A stretch of DNA of 64,000 nucleotides from Rotaria sordida (GCA_905250125.1 CAJNOL010000041.1:248001-312000); one strand, 5' to 3'; counted from the stretch's first letter, positions 37,371 to 50,800 are shown. The notes: generated from the sequence alone by a model not told the origin. Translations and numbers: made by a program.

Positions 37371-39467
37371 CTATCGTGTTGATGAAAGCGATAGAATTTC
37401 TATAGGTTGATGCATTTTTTTCGATGAATAATTGTGTGATGAACTATAATTAAAATTTTCATTATCATCATCTTGATCATTATAATTCGTATATTTTTTT
37501 GTTGTTGAACGTGGTTTTATTGATAAATCATTTGTTGGATCACCAATATTTTGTAAGATTTTCTTACTTGTTTCCGCTGAATAACGTGTTATAGCATTAA
37601 GATCATCATTTAAACTTCGTACATGTATACTGTTTGATATTGGTTGACGTGAATGAATAAATGAATGTTCACGTGGAGTATTTGCTACTGTTGTATAATC
37701 ATATAATGCTGATGCTGTAGGTGATGCTAAACTTGTTGTTCGTCTTGGTGGACTATAATCAAGTCTTGATGATAATGTTGAACGATATTTTGTGTAATAA
37801 TTATCATCAACAGGATTTGTACGATATTTAAAATCATCATCATCATCATCAATACGATTTGATCGATATTTTGGATAATAATCATCATCAATAGTATTTG
37901 CTCGATATTTTGGATAATAATCATCATCAACAGGATTTGCTCGATATTTTGGATTATAATCGTCATCAATAGGATTTAATCGATATTTTGAATAATAATT
38001 TTCATCAATAGGATTTGAACGATATTTTAAATGATGACCATCATCAATTGAAGTTGAACGATATTTTGTACGATAATCATTATCAATTGGATTTGTACGA
38101 TATTTTTTATAATAATCATCATCAAGTGGAGTTGAACGATATTTTGTACGATAATCACTATCAATTAGATTTGAACGATTATAATCATCCGTATTATAAT
38201 CATCATAAGCATTATAATCATTAGCTTGTTCTTTTAATGGTACACGTACATCACGATTTGAATATGATCGAAGACGTGTTTCATAATCAGGACTTGAAGC
38301 ACGCTGTGGTTGATGTAAGTATGAAGCAGCACCATAATAATGTTGATTATATTTATTTGATGATGGTGATGCATCAGGTACACTAAGTAATGCTGAATAT
38401 GTTTCACTAAATAATGGTACAACTGTTGATGGTATTGGTGTATAATATGGATTATATGCACGCATTATTTCACGATCTGGTTGTAATTTTTGATTAATTT
38501 TATCAACTTTATTATTCATATTTTTTTCAAATTGTCGATAACGTCCAATAGGTGTTTTATATTCTAATGAATTTTCTTCATCTTGTCGAACACGTCGTTT
38601 AAGTATTTGTGGTGGTGTTGGTAAATCATAAGCAAGAACATTACTTGGTGATGCTAAATTCATAGCAGTAGCTATTGTTGCATTTGTATTTTCATCATTA
38701 ATACCTGTTGCTGCACGATCTAATTTAACAGCACTTTCCATTTCACTTTCATGTCTTTGACGCATTAAATGTAAACATAAATCATGATTACGTTGACGAT
38801 CTTGTATTTGTTCCCATTTTTGTTCACGTAATGATTGTGCTTGAGATGCTTTTAATTCTTCTTCACGATCCCATAAACTTAATTCTTCTAATTTATTCAT
38901 TAAACGTCTTGTACGATGTTCACGCCAATTAGGATTTAAACGTGAACGGTGTGTTTTTGGTACATATTTCATTTCTTCTCTTGTTGGTGATCTATCATTT
39001 TTTGTTTCAAGTTTATAACTTTCAACTAATGTATCAATAAAATCAACTGGTCGACGTGATGATTTTGATGATCGAGTATTAATTAAATATTTTGAACGTG
39101 ATCTAGATCCATTCTTGTCATCATCGTTTGTTGTTGAATCAAAATTAATGGCACGAGATTTTGATGTTGATTTTTCTTGTTCTTGATATTGTCTATTGAT
39201 ATTTTCTTTTTTAGGATTTTTCGAAGGAATATAAGTTGATTTATTTTCTTGTACATCAGATGTTGTAGATAATGATTTCTTTGATTCTGTTGAAGTCGAA
39301 ACTGAGAGTTGATTTTCTTTTTCTTCTTTTTCTTCATCAATTTTTGTTGATGGCGTCGTTCTAACTTGATTTGATTCTTCATCTTCTACAGAAACATTAT
39401 TACCTGACGGCAATGATTCAATTTTATTGTCTTCTGTAGATGGTATTTCGTCGGATACCAATGCCAT
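37371..39467 (-). CDS. Unrecognised charged protein with 13-residue tandem repeats
   Basis: A single long exon on the minus strand encodes 698 aa from ATG at 39467 (MALVSDEIPSTEDN). The frame is open further upstream, but a GTTTAG acceptor-like site just inside that stretch (exon edge near 39498) makes 39467 the better start. Residues about 1-150 are Ser/Glu/Lys-rich and likely disordered. Residues about 150-300 are charged and possibly helical (NPNWREHRTRRLMNKLEELS, QIQDRQRNHDLCLHLMRQRH). Ten consecutive 13-14-residue units follow, of consensus DDDYYPKYRANPI. The C-terminal part is Ser-rich. No signal peptide or membrane segment. I do not recognise the family. Its 2.1-kb frame amid AT-rich DNA and consistent codon use support a real gene. 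Confidence 0.75.
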   Translation of the reverse strand: MALVSDEIPSTEDNKIESLPSGNNVSVEDEESNQVRTTPSTKIDEEKEEKENQLSVSTSTESKKSLSTTSDVQENKSTYIPSKNPKKENINRQYQEQEKSTSKSRAINFDSTTNDDDKNGSRSRSKYLINTRSSKSSRRPVDFIDTLVESYKLETKNDRSPTREEMKYVPKTHRSRLNPNWREHRTRRLMNKLEELSLWDREEELKASQAQSLREQKWEQIQDRQRNHDLCLHLMRQRHESEMESAVKLDRAATGINDENTNATIATAMNLASPSNVLAYDLPTPPQILKRRVRQDEENSLEYKTPIGRYRQFEKNMNNKVDKINQKLQPDREIMRAYNPYYTPIPSTVVPLFSETYSALLSVPDASPSSNKYNQHYYGAASYLHQPQRASSPDYETRLRSYSNRDVRVPLKEQANDYNAYDDYNTDDYNRSNLIDSDYRTKYRSTPLDDDYYKKYRTNPIDNDYRTKYRSTSIDDGHHLKYRSNPIDENYYSKYRLNPIDDDYNPKYRANPVDDDYYPKYRANTIDDDYYPKYRSNRIDDDDDDFKYRTNPVDDNYYTKYRSTLSSRLDYSPPRRTTSLASPTASALYDYTTVANTPREHSFIHSRQPISNSIHVRSLNDDLNAITRYSAETSKKILQNIGDPTNDLSIKPRSTTKKYTNYNDQDDDNENFNYSSSHNYSSKKMHQPIEILSLSSTR
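37771..38162 (-). repeat. Ten-unit 39-bp coding tandem repeat
   Basis: About 39-bp units encode variants of DDDYYPKYRANPI, such as DNDYRTKYRSTSI, DENYYSKYRLNPI and DDDYNPKYRANPV; one unit is 14 residues. KYR is kept in every unit, while flanking Asp/Tyr/Pro positions vary. Period and frame are preserved, so the repeat is under coding constraint or recently expanded. Confidence 0.85.
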
Positions 39468-39533
39468 TGAATATTTGTTTGGAGTTACACAATATTCACT
39501 AAACAAAATAAATAGATAAAAAAAACAAAACAA

Positions 39534-41496
39534 TTCTTGATCAAATTAGTCACCGAAGAGTAGAAAAGTTTCTTTTTGGAGAGTTGCGTCTCTACAAATA
39601 GAATCGTTTGACGACGCCGATGCCGCTATGCGAGCCTTGCTAAGAAAGATAGTATAAGTTATACATAGAAGAGATGTTTTTTTTCTCTCTCTCTCTCTCT
39701 TCCTCTCTATCTCATTTCTTCCTCTACATTCGTCTGTCAGAACAATGATAAAAAAAACTCATCGTGTGCGTAATTGTTTTGAGACATTTGTCTCTGTGCT
39801 TCGTCGCCTATGGATATTTTAGTATTTACAGACAAGAAACGAGTGTACCACGCGTAGAGATGAAAAGGAGAATGAAGAAGAGGCGGGAGATTATGGAAAA
39901 TCAGGGATTCCTGTTCTTACTCTCTTCTCTTTTGTTATTATGTCGATGAAGATAATCATGCCTGGGTGATACACAAAAAAGAAGGATGGTTGTTGTCGTT
40001 TTACTATATAGTGCTAAAAGCATAAGATATATAGAAAAGAGAGAAGGTTATCCATTTCTATACATACGTACTTGGTATAAAGCAAAAGACAGAAAGAAAG
40101 AAATACTTCTCTTACGTCAACCACAAAATTATGCATATTTGGCTGACGAGTAGATAAAGATCGATGCTAGCAATATAGTTACCATGCTTCATGATACAAC
40201 CATCGAAGAAAAAGCCTGAAGGATATTTTTCTTCTCTGTGATAAAAAGAAGAAAGGTTGTTGTCTATATTGACGTCAAAACTATATATATATATATATAT
40301 ATCAAGGTCTATATTCATTTAAAACGACGTATATACAAAGTCCAAGTATGCCTATAATTTTATGATGATCTTTATAAATAGGTTGGATATACTGAATTAA
40401 ATAGAAAATGAAAGTAACATGTAATAGATGGCGAACACCAGATCATTTTTTTTTCTTATGTTTATATTATCTGAGTGTTGAAAAAGTTCTAAATATACTT
40501 CATCAGTATTGACCATATGTTTTTGATATAATAAAACTATTTCTACTCAATTATATATACTATAGTAATGATGACATAATAATTATTATATCTTCGACTT
40601 ATACATGTTCTCATATTCTCAATAATAGAAACAATTCACACAATGAATGATAACTGTGATAATCAGCTAAATGATTTATATTGCCCACCATCGATAATAT
40701 ACGTTAATTAACTTGAAAGACGAATTGTTATGATATGAAAAGATATGAGTAAAATAACAAAGCATTCAAAAAAATAAAATTCGATATTAGAATGTTCTGT
40801 TTGTTTCTGTTGCTCGATAAAAATTTATTTATATCTATTACTTTCTCCTTGCTGTTATTATCTATTGTAAAACTATTGATAATAACTTAAATGTTCTCAT
40901 GATAATCTTTATAATGTATTACATACAATAGAAAATTGTCTGATTGGAATAAAAATAGATATTATAGTGTCATGGTATCCTTCAAGTCCTATTGTATTCT
41001 TATGCACGCAGCATGTTTATAGTAGACGTCCCCTATTGTGACAATTTATCATATATTACGAAACCAGATGCAATAAGTTACAGAAATGTTCTTAATTGTT
41101 GTACAAATTCAAGGATTACAATGTTGTAAACATATCTCCAGACAGTCATATATGTATTTTGGTATTACATTGTAAAATTTCTTTTCACATATTTTCATGT
41201 ATTTTATATTAATTTGTAAACAAATTCGAACTTACAAAGAAATAAGAAAAAGAACTTAGAATCCGTTTAATGCATCATGAAAATGAAATGATAGATCTTT
41301 CGATAATAATAAACTATAGCACATCATTACTATATTGATTGCTTCTTTACGGTCAAATAATAACATTTATATTGTGGTATGCCTTATTGCTTTTAGGACC
41401 TTTTATACTTTGTCCTGGAAAATGTTCCGATTGACATGTAATGAAAAATATAGCAAAATTATTTATCTGAATGGACTAGAATGTACTGAATGCTTC
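39534..41496. other. Intergenic, nothing recognised
   Basis: Two kb upstream of the minus-strand repeat-protein gene. It contains a CT-rich tract (39680-39720) and a (TA)n run at 40282-40302. No exon series on either strand. Confidence 0.5.
40282..40302. repeat. (TA)n microsatellite
   Basis: An uninterrupted alternating TA run of about 20 bp. Short and of no clear function. Confidence 0.8.
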
Positions 41497-41500
41497 TTAA

Positions 41501-42411
41501 GGGGATCCTCTCCTCAGAATTGATTTCTCACTTAGAACAGTCCCTTTGGACTAAAATTTGCAGAAGCGATTAGTCCAAGTGAGAAACGCTTGTGGTAAAA
41601 ATTTCAGCCTGATATACCCTACTAAATCGAACTTCTCGGCTTGTTTTCCTGCCTTCCAAGAGAATCGAAATAACTCCGTCATTATAAGGGATACAGAACT
41701 TGGGCTGGTTTCAAATAAAAGCTAGCCTCTATGCGCAACTTTTTTTCAGACGGAATTTTGAAATACCCTTCTATTCATTTTTTATAAGCATTTTAATGGA
41801 CATGGTGTTTAAAATAAGCACAAAAAAATGTCACTACACAACAGTAAATCTCACTTTTCTCAGCCCAGGAATCAAGTATCAAAAGTCCATCCGATAAAAA
41901 ATTAGCTCTGATTAGGACCTTTAAAACAAAAAAAAGCATCGGCGATACTCCGAGCCGAGAGGAAGTTATTTCAATTTTCCTGCCTATAAATCGTGTTTTG
42001 AGAAAAACGCTAAAGAAGTTTTAGAAAGAGATTTTTTCATTCAAATTCAGAACAAATCATATTGCAATGGTATATTTTTAATATATTTCAGTAAACCGTT
42101 TTAAAGTACGTAATAGATGAAGGTAGCTAACGCCATCTGACATGCTAGTTAATATAAAAACGTTCTATTCAATGATAATGCAAATGGCAACGCAATTTTT
42201 CCAAAACTGAAAAACTTTAAAAAGCACAAAAATGTCTCCGAAAATATGGTAGTAGACTCAAAGTTTCATGCGATAAGTCTTTGAAAACCTGATCATTTTC
42301 CAAAAAGCGATATATATTCTAAAAGAGGAAGTTTCGCTGCATCTTTCTGTGATAAAAATTCAACTTCGATATTTTTTTGAAAAATTCAATTTTCCAAGGG
42401 AGGAAGTCCCC
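41501..42411 (+). mobile_element. TTAA-flanked MITE (piggyBac-like), family A copy 2
   Basis: A 911-bp element between TTAA at 41497-41500 and 42412-42415. Inverted ends are visible: left GGGGATCCTCTCC, right GGGAGGAAGTCCCC, whose reverse complement starts GGGGACTTCCTCCC. It aligns in the same orientation with 14283-15075, keeping about 120 bp that the other copy has lost (after CAATGATAATGCAAATGG). No transposase ORF; the short frames inside are not family-like. Confidence 0.78.
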
Positions 42412-42415
42412 TTAA

Positions 42416-44881
42416 GCTCATATGAAATAACATTTTATCTTTGTTTATTGATTTGATTTGTAATGACATTTTCAAATATTTGAAAGTATTACAGTACAGA
42501 ACTAACTGTGTATTGAATGGAAAGTAATTCTAGAAATTAACATTTTGGAAAAGAAAAACGAAACATCAGAAATTAATCTGAATTATTCATGTGATCATTA
42601 AATTGTTCATTTCGACATTAATTTGGATGTTTCTACTAAGTCTTTAAAATCATCTCTACAATAGTTTATCGTAAATGAAATTCATATTGTTATATTTCGA
42701 TTTGAACAGACTTTGATACAGAATAATACTCTTTGAATTTAAGGAATTTAATAGTTTGGATTTTAAACGAGAAGAGAGTATATCTTTGCAAAGACTTTTG
42801 TTTAATAATAGATCTGTCTCATCATAAAATTTTTACATCAAACTAAGAATGCATATCTTTAATTTTATATGTACATAGATGTTTGACTTGCATTATTTGG
42901 AAAAGGAAATGAAATGAGATTTTCAAGTGTGTTACAAATAACATGCTGTTAAAAGGTTTTAGGTTTTGCTCTAAATGGCTTTCTTTCCTTTGTTGGTATA
43001 TTTTTAAAATGATAGATCGACGTGGTCAATTGTTACTGGATTTCATTTTTTTTTTACATTGTCACATCTATTTTGTGTCCATGGCAAAAGCAGATTCTTT
43101 AAAGCTTTGATGATAAAATAGAGACCCTTTAGATCTAGTATCAACAAAAATTTCCTTGATTTTCCTTTAGCGCGAGCTGAACTATTCAGAAAATATCGAC
43201 CGTTACAGAATGTCAAAAACGTAATTTTTTTGTTGCCGAAGCTGAGAGTTTCGCATTTTACTAAAAAAACAAAACGACACACACATAAATTTTCTATATA
43301 TATAAGTTGTTTAGTTTTCAACAAGCTTTCAGAATATCTGATCATTTTGTAACAAGCATAACTGTATCGAATAATAAACTAAAAAAATAATGTTCATTAC
43401 AAAATTTCATCCTATTTTATGAAAATTACAGTTTGTTTCAGGATGAAAGTAAAAAATGTCACAAGTAACCAGATATTCGCCGCCAACATTGGATTCTGCA
43501 TTAAAAATAGTATATTTTTTCACTAATATTCAACGAAAAAACATTTTTAACTTTTTCGACCCGAGAAATTTTCAAGAAAAGTAAATATTGAAGTTTCGAT
43601 TACCAAATACTCCATTTTGTTCCGAATGCGATGTTAATTATAAATATATTCCAATATGTGCATATACTTATGAACGAAAACCGTGCAAAACGTTTCATAG
43701 TCTACAAACACCGCAAAATTCGGATACTAATGAAATTCTGTAATGCACCATTTCTAGAAAACGGATGCAAATATTAAACCAAACTGCACTTAAAATGGAG
43801 ATGTGTTGGGTGCAGATTATTGACTTCTAGTTGAAGATGTCGTTTTTCTTACAAAAATCAGCAATACAAGCAAGTTTCGTTATGGAATTTCATCAAAAAA
43901 TGAAGATGGTTGTTGAACGCATTATGTGGGTTTGTAGACACCTAACTATTGTATGAAGGTTATATATTAACAGGGCACACTCAATGCTACGTAGGAATAG
44001 AAATGTTTCCATTTCAAATACTATCAATCATTCTCTTTTGAATGACAGACTCAATTTTCTTCCCTCCTAAGTTCGAATTCTTTCCATGTGTGAATGATCG
44101 ATGACTGACTATGTTGAGATTGATAGACTTTTTTTAAAATAAGCTTATGTTTTCTTTTTAAAAATTGAAATGCAATTATATTTTGAAAACAATAGACATG
44201 AGCAGAATATTGATAAAAACTTTCAAGCAAACAAAATTGATTTCTCATTAAAAACAAACAAATCTCTCAGTCATTTTGTGTGCACAAAGAAACAGAAGTC
44301 AAAAAAAAACCAATCAATTTAAAAAGGTTCTTCAAATCCTAAGGTGAACTTCTTAAGAAGTTATTTACATAGTGATTTTTCTGAATCATCATATATGAAT
44401 TTATTCGAAACTTTAAACTCAATTTTTTTTTCAATTAAATAATTACTCATAGGATTTTGCTTTTTATTTCAAATTTTATTTTATTTTTATGTTTATTTTT
44501 GAAATTTACAGAATGGTTTTTTTTCGATATGATTTCAATTACATACAAAAAATGACTCGTGTTTTTTTGCTATGAATTTTTATCTAAAAAGAAAAAAAGT
44601 AAAAGAAGGAAGAAACATATATTTCAATGATTCAGCTTTTTCATAAATACAAAGAAAAATATAAAAACAACATCAATATATGTTGCCATGTGCTTTTTTT
44701 TCCGCGTTCTTTTCTTTTTCTTCTCAGTTGCATTTGTCATACTTTTGTTGTAGTTTCTCTTGGAAAAAAAACCCAGTGTGTGTTTTGTTCCTTTTATATA
44801 AGAGTGTCAAGCATCAATTTGATATTTTCACATAGTATAAACAGGATTTTTTTTAAATACGAGTGAAATAATATTTTAGTT
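42416..44881. other. ZNFX1 upstream region, nothing recognised
   Basis: AT-rich sequence without a supported gene. It ends in an acceptor-like TATTTTAG (to 44879) placed 2 bp before the ZNFX1 ATG, so an untranslated leader exon, or a trans-splice site, probably precedes ZNFX1. Confidence 0.5.
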
Positions 44882-47800
44882 ATGTCCAATACTCGAAGTG
44901 GTCGTGGTTTTTCATCAAATGATCGTAATAGTAAAATTCGATTTCATCTTTCTGAAGGATCTTCTACTGCGTCACCATTAATGCAAGATATAAATGATTC
45001 AACTTCCCCATCAGTTAATCATAACATTAGTCGAACTCAACGAAATCCTCTTATTCAATCGAATACTGGTGTTGTTAGGTTTGTATTTATTATAGAAATT
45101 TGATAAAAATGAAAAAATTATTATTTCAGACATCATGGAAATAGAACTCGCGGTTCAAATACGAGAGAGGGAGGAAGACAAACAAATTCAAACGAACATT
45201 ATCGACCTTCTAGTGTAAATGATAATAATAATAATAATAATAATAATAGACGTTCATCTATAAGACCTGATTATGCTGCTTCTAATTCAACAACTGGGAA
45301 TCCGTATGTAATGTTTTTAATCTTTAATAAAAATGAATTTGATATTTGTCTTTTTTTCTAGAACAAATAAAATATCGTCTCAACCACCAATTAGATATGA
45401 TACACTTACAAAATTACTTAATAAACAACCAGATGAAATTCTTGCTGAAATGCTTCGTCCGAATTTTCAATTAAAAAAATTTCTCAATGATAATCGTATG
45501 CGAAATCAATATGATTGGATATTATCAATGACAACATTACTTGAACAAGTAATAAAATGTGTAGGATCACGTGAACGTGTAGTTATGATTCTAGAACAAT
45601 TACCTAAAACATTATATATCGATGGTGTTTATGTTGAAGTTCGTAAAACAGATATAATTACTGATCAATTACGTTTTAATTTTATTAAATCATTTCTTAA
45701 TATATCAAATGCATTTCTTTCTATGATACCAAATTCAGCAGATGATTTAACAAAAATATTTGAACGTATTGAATTATTATTTACTAAAATTCAAATGAAA
45801 ACATCTGTAACATAAATAGATTTGATTACTTATTTTGTTAATGATAATTTTTATCTTTTAGGAATATGAAGAAACAAAAGTAATACTTGATGAAGTACTT
45901 GAACGAGTTAATGAAATAGATCATCGAAAACAACTATATCAACAATCAAAAATAAAAAATACTACTACCACTACTACCAATCATATCGAATATGAAGATA
46001 ATCCACCTCCACCAGATGATTATCGTCAATTACAAATAGTACCTGATGTACGAGAAATTTTATCTGAAAAACGAACATATCTTCGAGAAAATATTGTTGA
46101 TGGTGTTTATAAAGATCCACAACATTATCTTGATGTAAGTATTGACTTATAAATTAATTTTTTGTTTTTACTTTTTATTTAAAAATTCGATTTTTATTTT
46201 TTCTTAAGATTCATTTTCGTCTTTTACGTGCAGATTTTGTTGGTCCATTACGTGATGGTATTGAACAATATTTATCCAAAGCTGGTGGTAAAAATTTTAA
46301 TGTACGAATTTATGAAAATGTTCGTTCACTTGGTCCACGATTGAGTCCACGAAATGGTATTGTTTATGATTTATATTTGGATCCTAAAATGGCATCAAAA
46401 ATTTCTTGGGCTAATAGTCGACGATTAATATATGGCAATTTACTTGTTCTTACTCATGATCAATTTAAATCATGCGCATTTGTTACTATTGAAGATCGAT
46501 CAAATATTGAAAAAGATTTTATTTTATCGGTAAAGGACGAGAGTGAATACAGCCATTTTTCATCTCCTCTTCCCATGAGTTGGAGATTTTTGTATTTGAA
46601 TCAAGTCAATGAGGATCCTTGATCATATTCCAGTAGTTACAATGATGATAGGTAACGTTACGATTTTTAGAATCTAGAGTATTTCCAGAGATTCCAGAAG
46701 AATTTCTTCCTGCATTTCGATCGTAACTTATCTAGATATATTAATTCGAGTTCGCTGATCATGAATATGAAATTTAGGGTGAATAGAATCGTATATCCTA
46801 CGGACTACAGTATGGTCACCTATACAACTCCCTGACTGAGCTGCCCTAGTTTTGCTCTTAAATTATAAGTGAGTCGTGTTCAAAAAATAGCTTTTTTTTT
46901 TTACTCAAAATTATGAACTCTATCCAAAGCAGAGCAAGGAAAGACTAGCTGAAGTCAAGTTAAACGAGAAACTGACGATTCTCGGCTAAAATGTGTGTTT
47001 TAGGGTCCATGCTTGATTATATTCATCCTGATTACTTGTGCAGCCGATGTTACTTCGACGTGAAAATTTTCGACATTACATATCTTTTTGAGTTTTATCT
47101 AATGGCAAGGTGTCATCACGGTTTTCTAGAGGACCTCTGTAGATTCTGAGGAAAATCATATAGGCTTCTGGAAAATCGATAGTGCTACCATATTTCGCAT
47201 GGCCAAAAACCTATATATCCAAATTTTGAGAATTTTTAGTTGACCTCATCAATCAGAAGAACAAGGGCTTCTATGTATTGTATCGCATATTTCTTAGTAT
47301 AAAGCTAGTTTTGTGATTTTTCACAGCAACCATATTTTGCTCCTGGAAGCTTTGATAAATAGGTTTTTGACCATGTGAAATACAATGGCTTTATCGGTTT
47401 TCTAGAGACGTGTGTGATTCTCCAGAAGTGTTCTGGGAAACTTTGATGCATAATTTTTCCGATGTCCTTCAACATGCCATTATATAGAACTCCGAAGTTT
47501 ACCAATTATCTGAAACCTTCACGTTGAAATAGAGTCGTTTTCACGAGTAAACAGAATGAGCACTATCAAACATAGACAGTAATGCTCGAAATCATCGGTT
47601 TGTTGTTTCATTTGACTTCAACTAACTTTTTTCCTGCTCGAATTCAGTTAGAGCTCATAATTTTGAGTAAGAAAAAGCTGTTGTTTTGGATAGAATTCAC
47701 TTACCAAAGCTAGGGTAATCCAGCCAGGAACCTGATGAGTGGCCACAATGAGCTCGCTGTAGCCCATAGAGAATATAATGCTTTTCATTCTAAATACCAT

Positions 47801-50800
47801 ATTTGTGACCAACATACTATGTATGTTACTATCAAAATGTGTGAAACAAGTGGTTTTCTGGGAACTCCGAGGATCTCCAAAAAATTATGATGTCACTTAT
47901 CGCCATGGTGACCAGTGGGATATGCCTAGGGATTCTTCTTGACTCGCTTCAAATACAACAACCTCAAATCTATGAGGAAGGCTGAAAAATGGTCTTATCC
48001 GTTCTCGTTCTTTCATTTTCATTTTATTTCTTTTCTGCTTTTTTTTTAAAATCAGGTAAAAACATTAGAAAATGTAAATATGACTGAACAAATACAAATT
48101 GATCTTGATGATATTGATTTTTCATATACATTAACAATGATTGAAACAATGACATATTTTGAAGCTTATCGTCCAGTTCTTAGTGCATTACAATCAATTA
48201 ATATTGATGAATCATCATTTCCTCTTGCACCATTTCTTCTTAAATTAACTAATGAAAAAATTCCACCAGATTATGTAACACCAACAACAACATATGATTT
48301 TACTCCTCTTCTTGTTGATCCTAATTCAGATGTAAAAACAAATATTGTTAATCCTGATGCGTTATCAACACGTCGTACTGCACATCGAGTTCCTCTTACT
48401 CAACAACTTACTATTAAAGAATTTCGAATTATTTATAAACAATCTAATCAAGTAGAAAGAAAATTTAAATCCGTTTCATTACTTGATACAAATCAATGGC
48501 CGACAAGTGATGAATTACATCTTAATCCAAAACAACGAGAAGCTTTAATTTTAGCCTTAACACATAAAGTAGCACTTATTCAAGGACGTAAGTAAAATTA
48601 ATATATTTAAAAAAAAATGATTTTTTTCTGTTAATAAAATTTTATTTATATTAGCGCCGGGTACTGGAAAAACATTTCTTGGTGTGCGAATAACTGAAAT
48701 GCTTTTATATAATCGATCAGTATGGTGTCCACCAGGTGAACAATCAACACCAATTCTAATGATATGTCATACAAATCATGCACTCGATCAATTTTTAGAA
48801 TTAATTATAAAACGTCTCAAAATAAATGAAGGTTAGAATAGCTTAATTTCTATTTGATTAAATCTAATTATCCAGACAGACAAAAAATGGTTTTAAGGAC
48901 GTTAAAACGCGTTGTTCATAATTTGTTTTTAGTATATTTGATTATAAACTGTTAAAACAGTCTCATTTTGTTGCTTCGAAATGAATCAAGTTTAGACAAG
49001 GAATTTCCGTTTTTGTTTAGATCATATGAAATTAATCAAACACTATTCATTACAGTCTGGCACATACTATTTAAATGTTTTCTTACACCGTAATTGCTAA
49101 AACACATTTGTCTAACTAAAACTGAAGTAAACAAATCATTGAATAATGAAAACATGCTTTCCCAGAACGAATAAACCAGGAGTAGAGTTCGGCAACTTTC
49201 GACAGTCCCTAGATGGGTTAAAACGGAGACCGTAACGGCGCCGTTTACAGCAGTAAACGACAGGGATACGGTGTAATTACGGTCGTTTACGATGAAAATA
49301 CGGCCCGCTACAGCACCGTATTACCACGGGCAGTAATACGGCCGTATTTGCCCATACCATATATGGCGAGGTAAACGATCGTTAACGATGTATTAAAGTA
49401 GCCGTATACGGATAGTATTTTTTATTTTTAACAGCCGTAAAGACACCGTTATTCTACGGTTTACTCTTGCATTCAGCCCACTTTTTTCCCTTAATCTAAA
49501 TAAAAAAACTTTTTTGTAAAATAAATTTTATATTTACTTGTGGACGACGTTGTTCATATTAATCTATGTGCAGTAGATGCTTTCATACCACCAATTTTCG
49601 TCGAATCCGACAAGTTCCCATTGCCGGATATTATCGGATCCTATTGTCGAAATCTGACAGAATTCGACGTCGGAAATTAATGGATAATGATGGTTTCCGA
49701 CAGTCGGATAGTTTCGGATCCAACACAGGTGTGAGTTTGACTTGAGTTTGTAATCGAATAGGCAGAAGTTTGAATTGAATTTTCTTCGCTGAATATTTTT
49801 GCCTAGAGAATGACATATATATGAAAATGTATATTTATATCTTTAGTCTGAATATTTTGTAAGAAAAAGTATGTTAAGTATATCTCATGTACTTTCTAAA
49901 AAATTTACAAATCTATGAGCATGAAAATCGTAGTGAGTTGTTGAGGATACAATACAAGCTTTGCCACAACTTTCTGAGATAAATAATGATAAAATGGTGT
50001 GACGTACTCACACTGCCACGCAGCACATTGTTACAGTCGTATGTTGAAGACTATGGAAGGTTAAAATATCAGCAGTTGATGATATCTTTAATTGTCCTAT
50101 TTTTGTATAGCATGCATCACTAAGCGCTTACATCGTCCTTCTCTCTTCTGAGCCCTCTGATGTTCACGCTACTTTATTTTCTCTTAGAATTCATATTTCG
50201 TCGCATATAATGTCACTACGAAGTGTGAATCTAGGGTAGGCTTTGGCCTACCGAAGCCTTGTAGCTCTACTACCTATGCTTATTGGACATGAATCATCAG
50301 TAGGTAAAACTTGCACTGATCTTGTAACAACGCATCATCTGTCAGAAAAAAATAAAAATTAAATAGTAATAGAACATTTTTATATTAAGTAGAGTCCGTC
50401 GGATTGAAAATTTTCGGATCCAGACTTAGTCGAACTGCATTTTGATACTCTCTATAAAGTTTTCTAATCCGAATTTCCAAAAAACTAGAGTCCATCGAGA
50501 TCTGAACTCGATCAGGAACCAACCCGACAGACTTGAGTCGATCCTACCTAGGCCTTATAGTTTCGAACTAATTGAAATTAATTTTAGGTATTATTCGTGT
50601 TGGTAATCGATGTCAAAATACAACTATTCAACCATTTTCATTACTTAATGCTCGTCGACATGTTCGTGAAAACCGTGCTATACCTAGTAGTATTTATCAT
50701 CAAAAACATGCTATCTTAGATAAAAAAACTGAAGCTGAAGAAGAATTAAAAGTACATGAACATAAAATGGAACAATCACGAACAAATATTATACCACTTT

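Noticed and set aside
38015..38461. Asp/His/Tyr-rich open frames on both strands over the 13-residue repeat
   Set aside because: Shadow frames of the coding repeat on the minus strand; their apparent repeats come from the same 39-bp periodicity.
47305..47505. A 66-aa minus-strand open frame inside the ZNFX1 intron
   Set aside because: It lies in one arm of the foldback; the opposite arm does not preserve it and no transposase motif is present.
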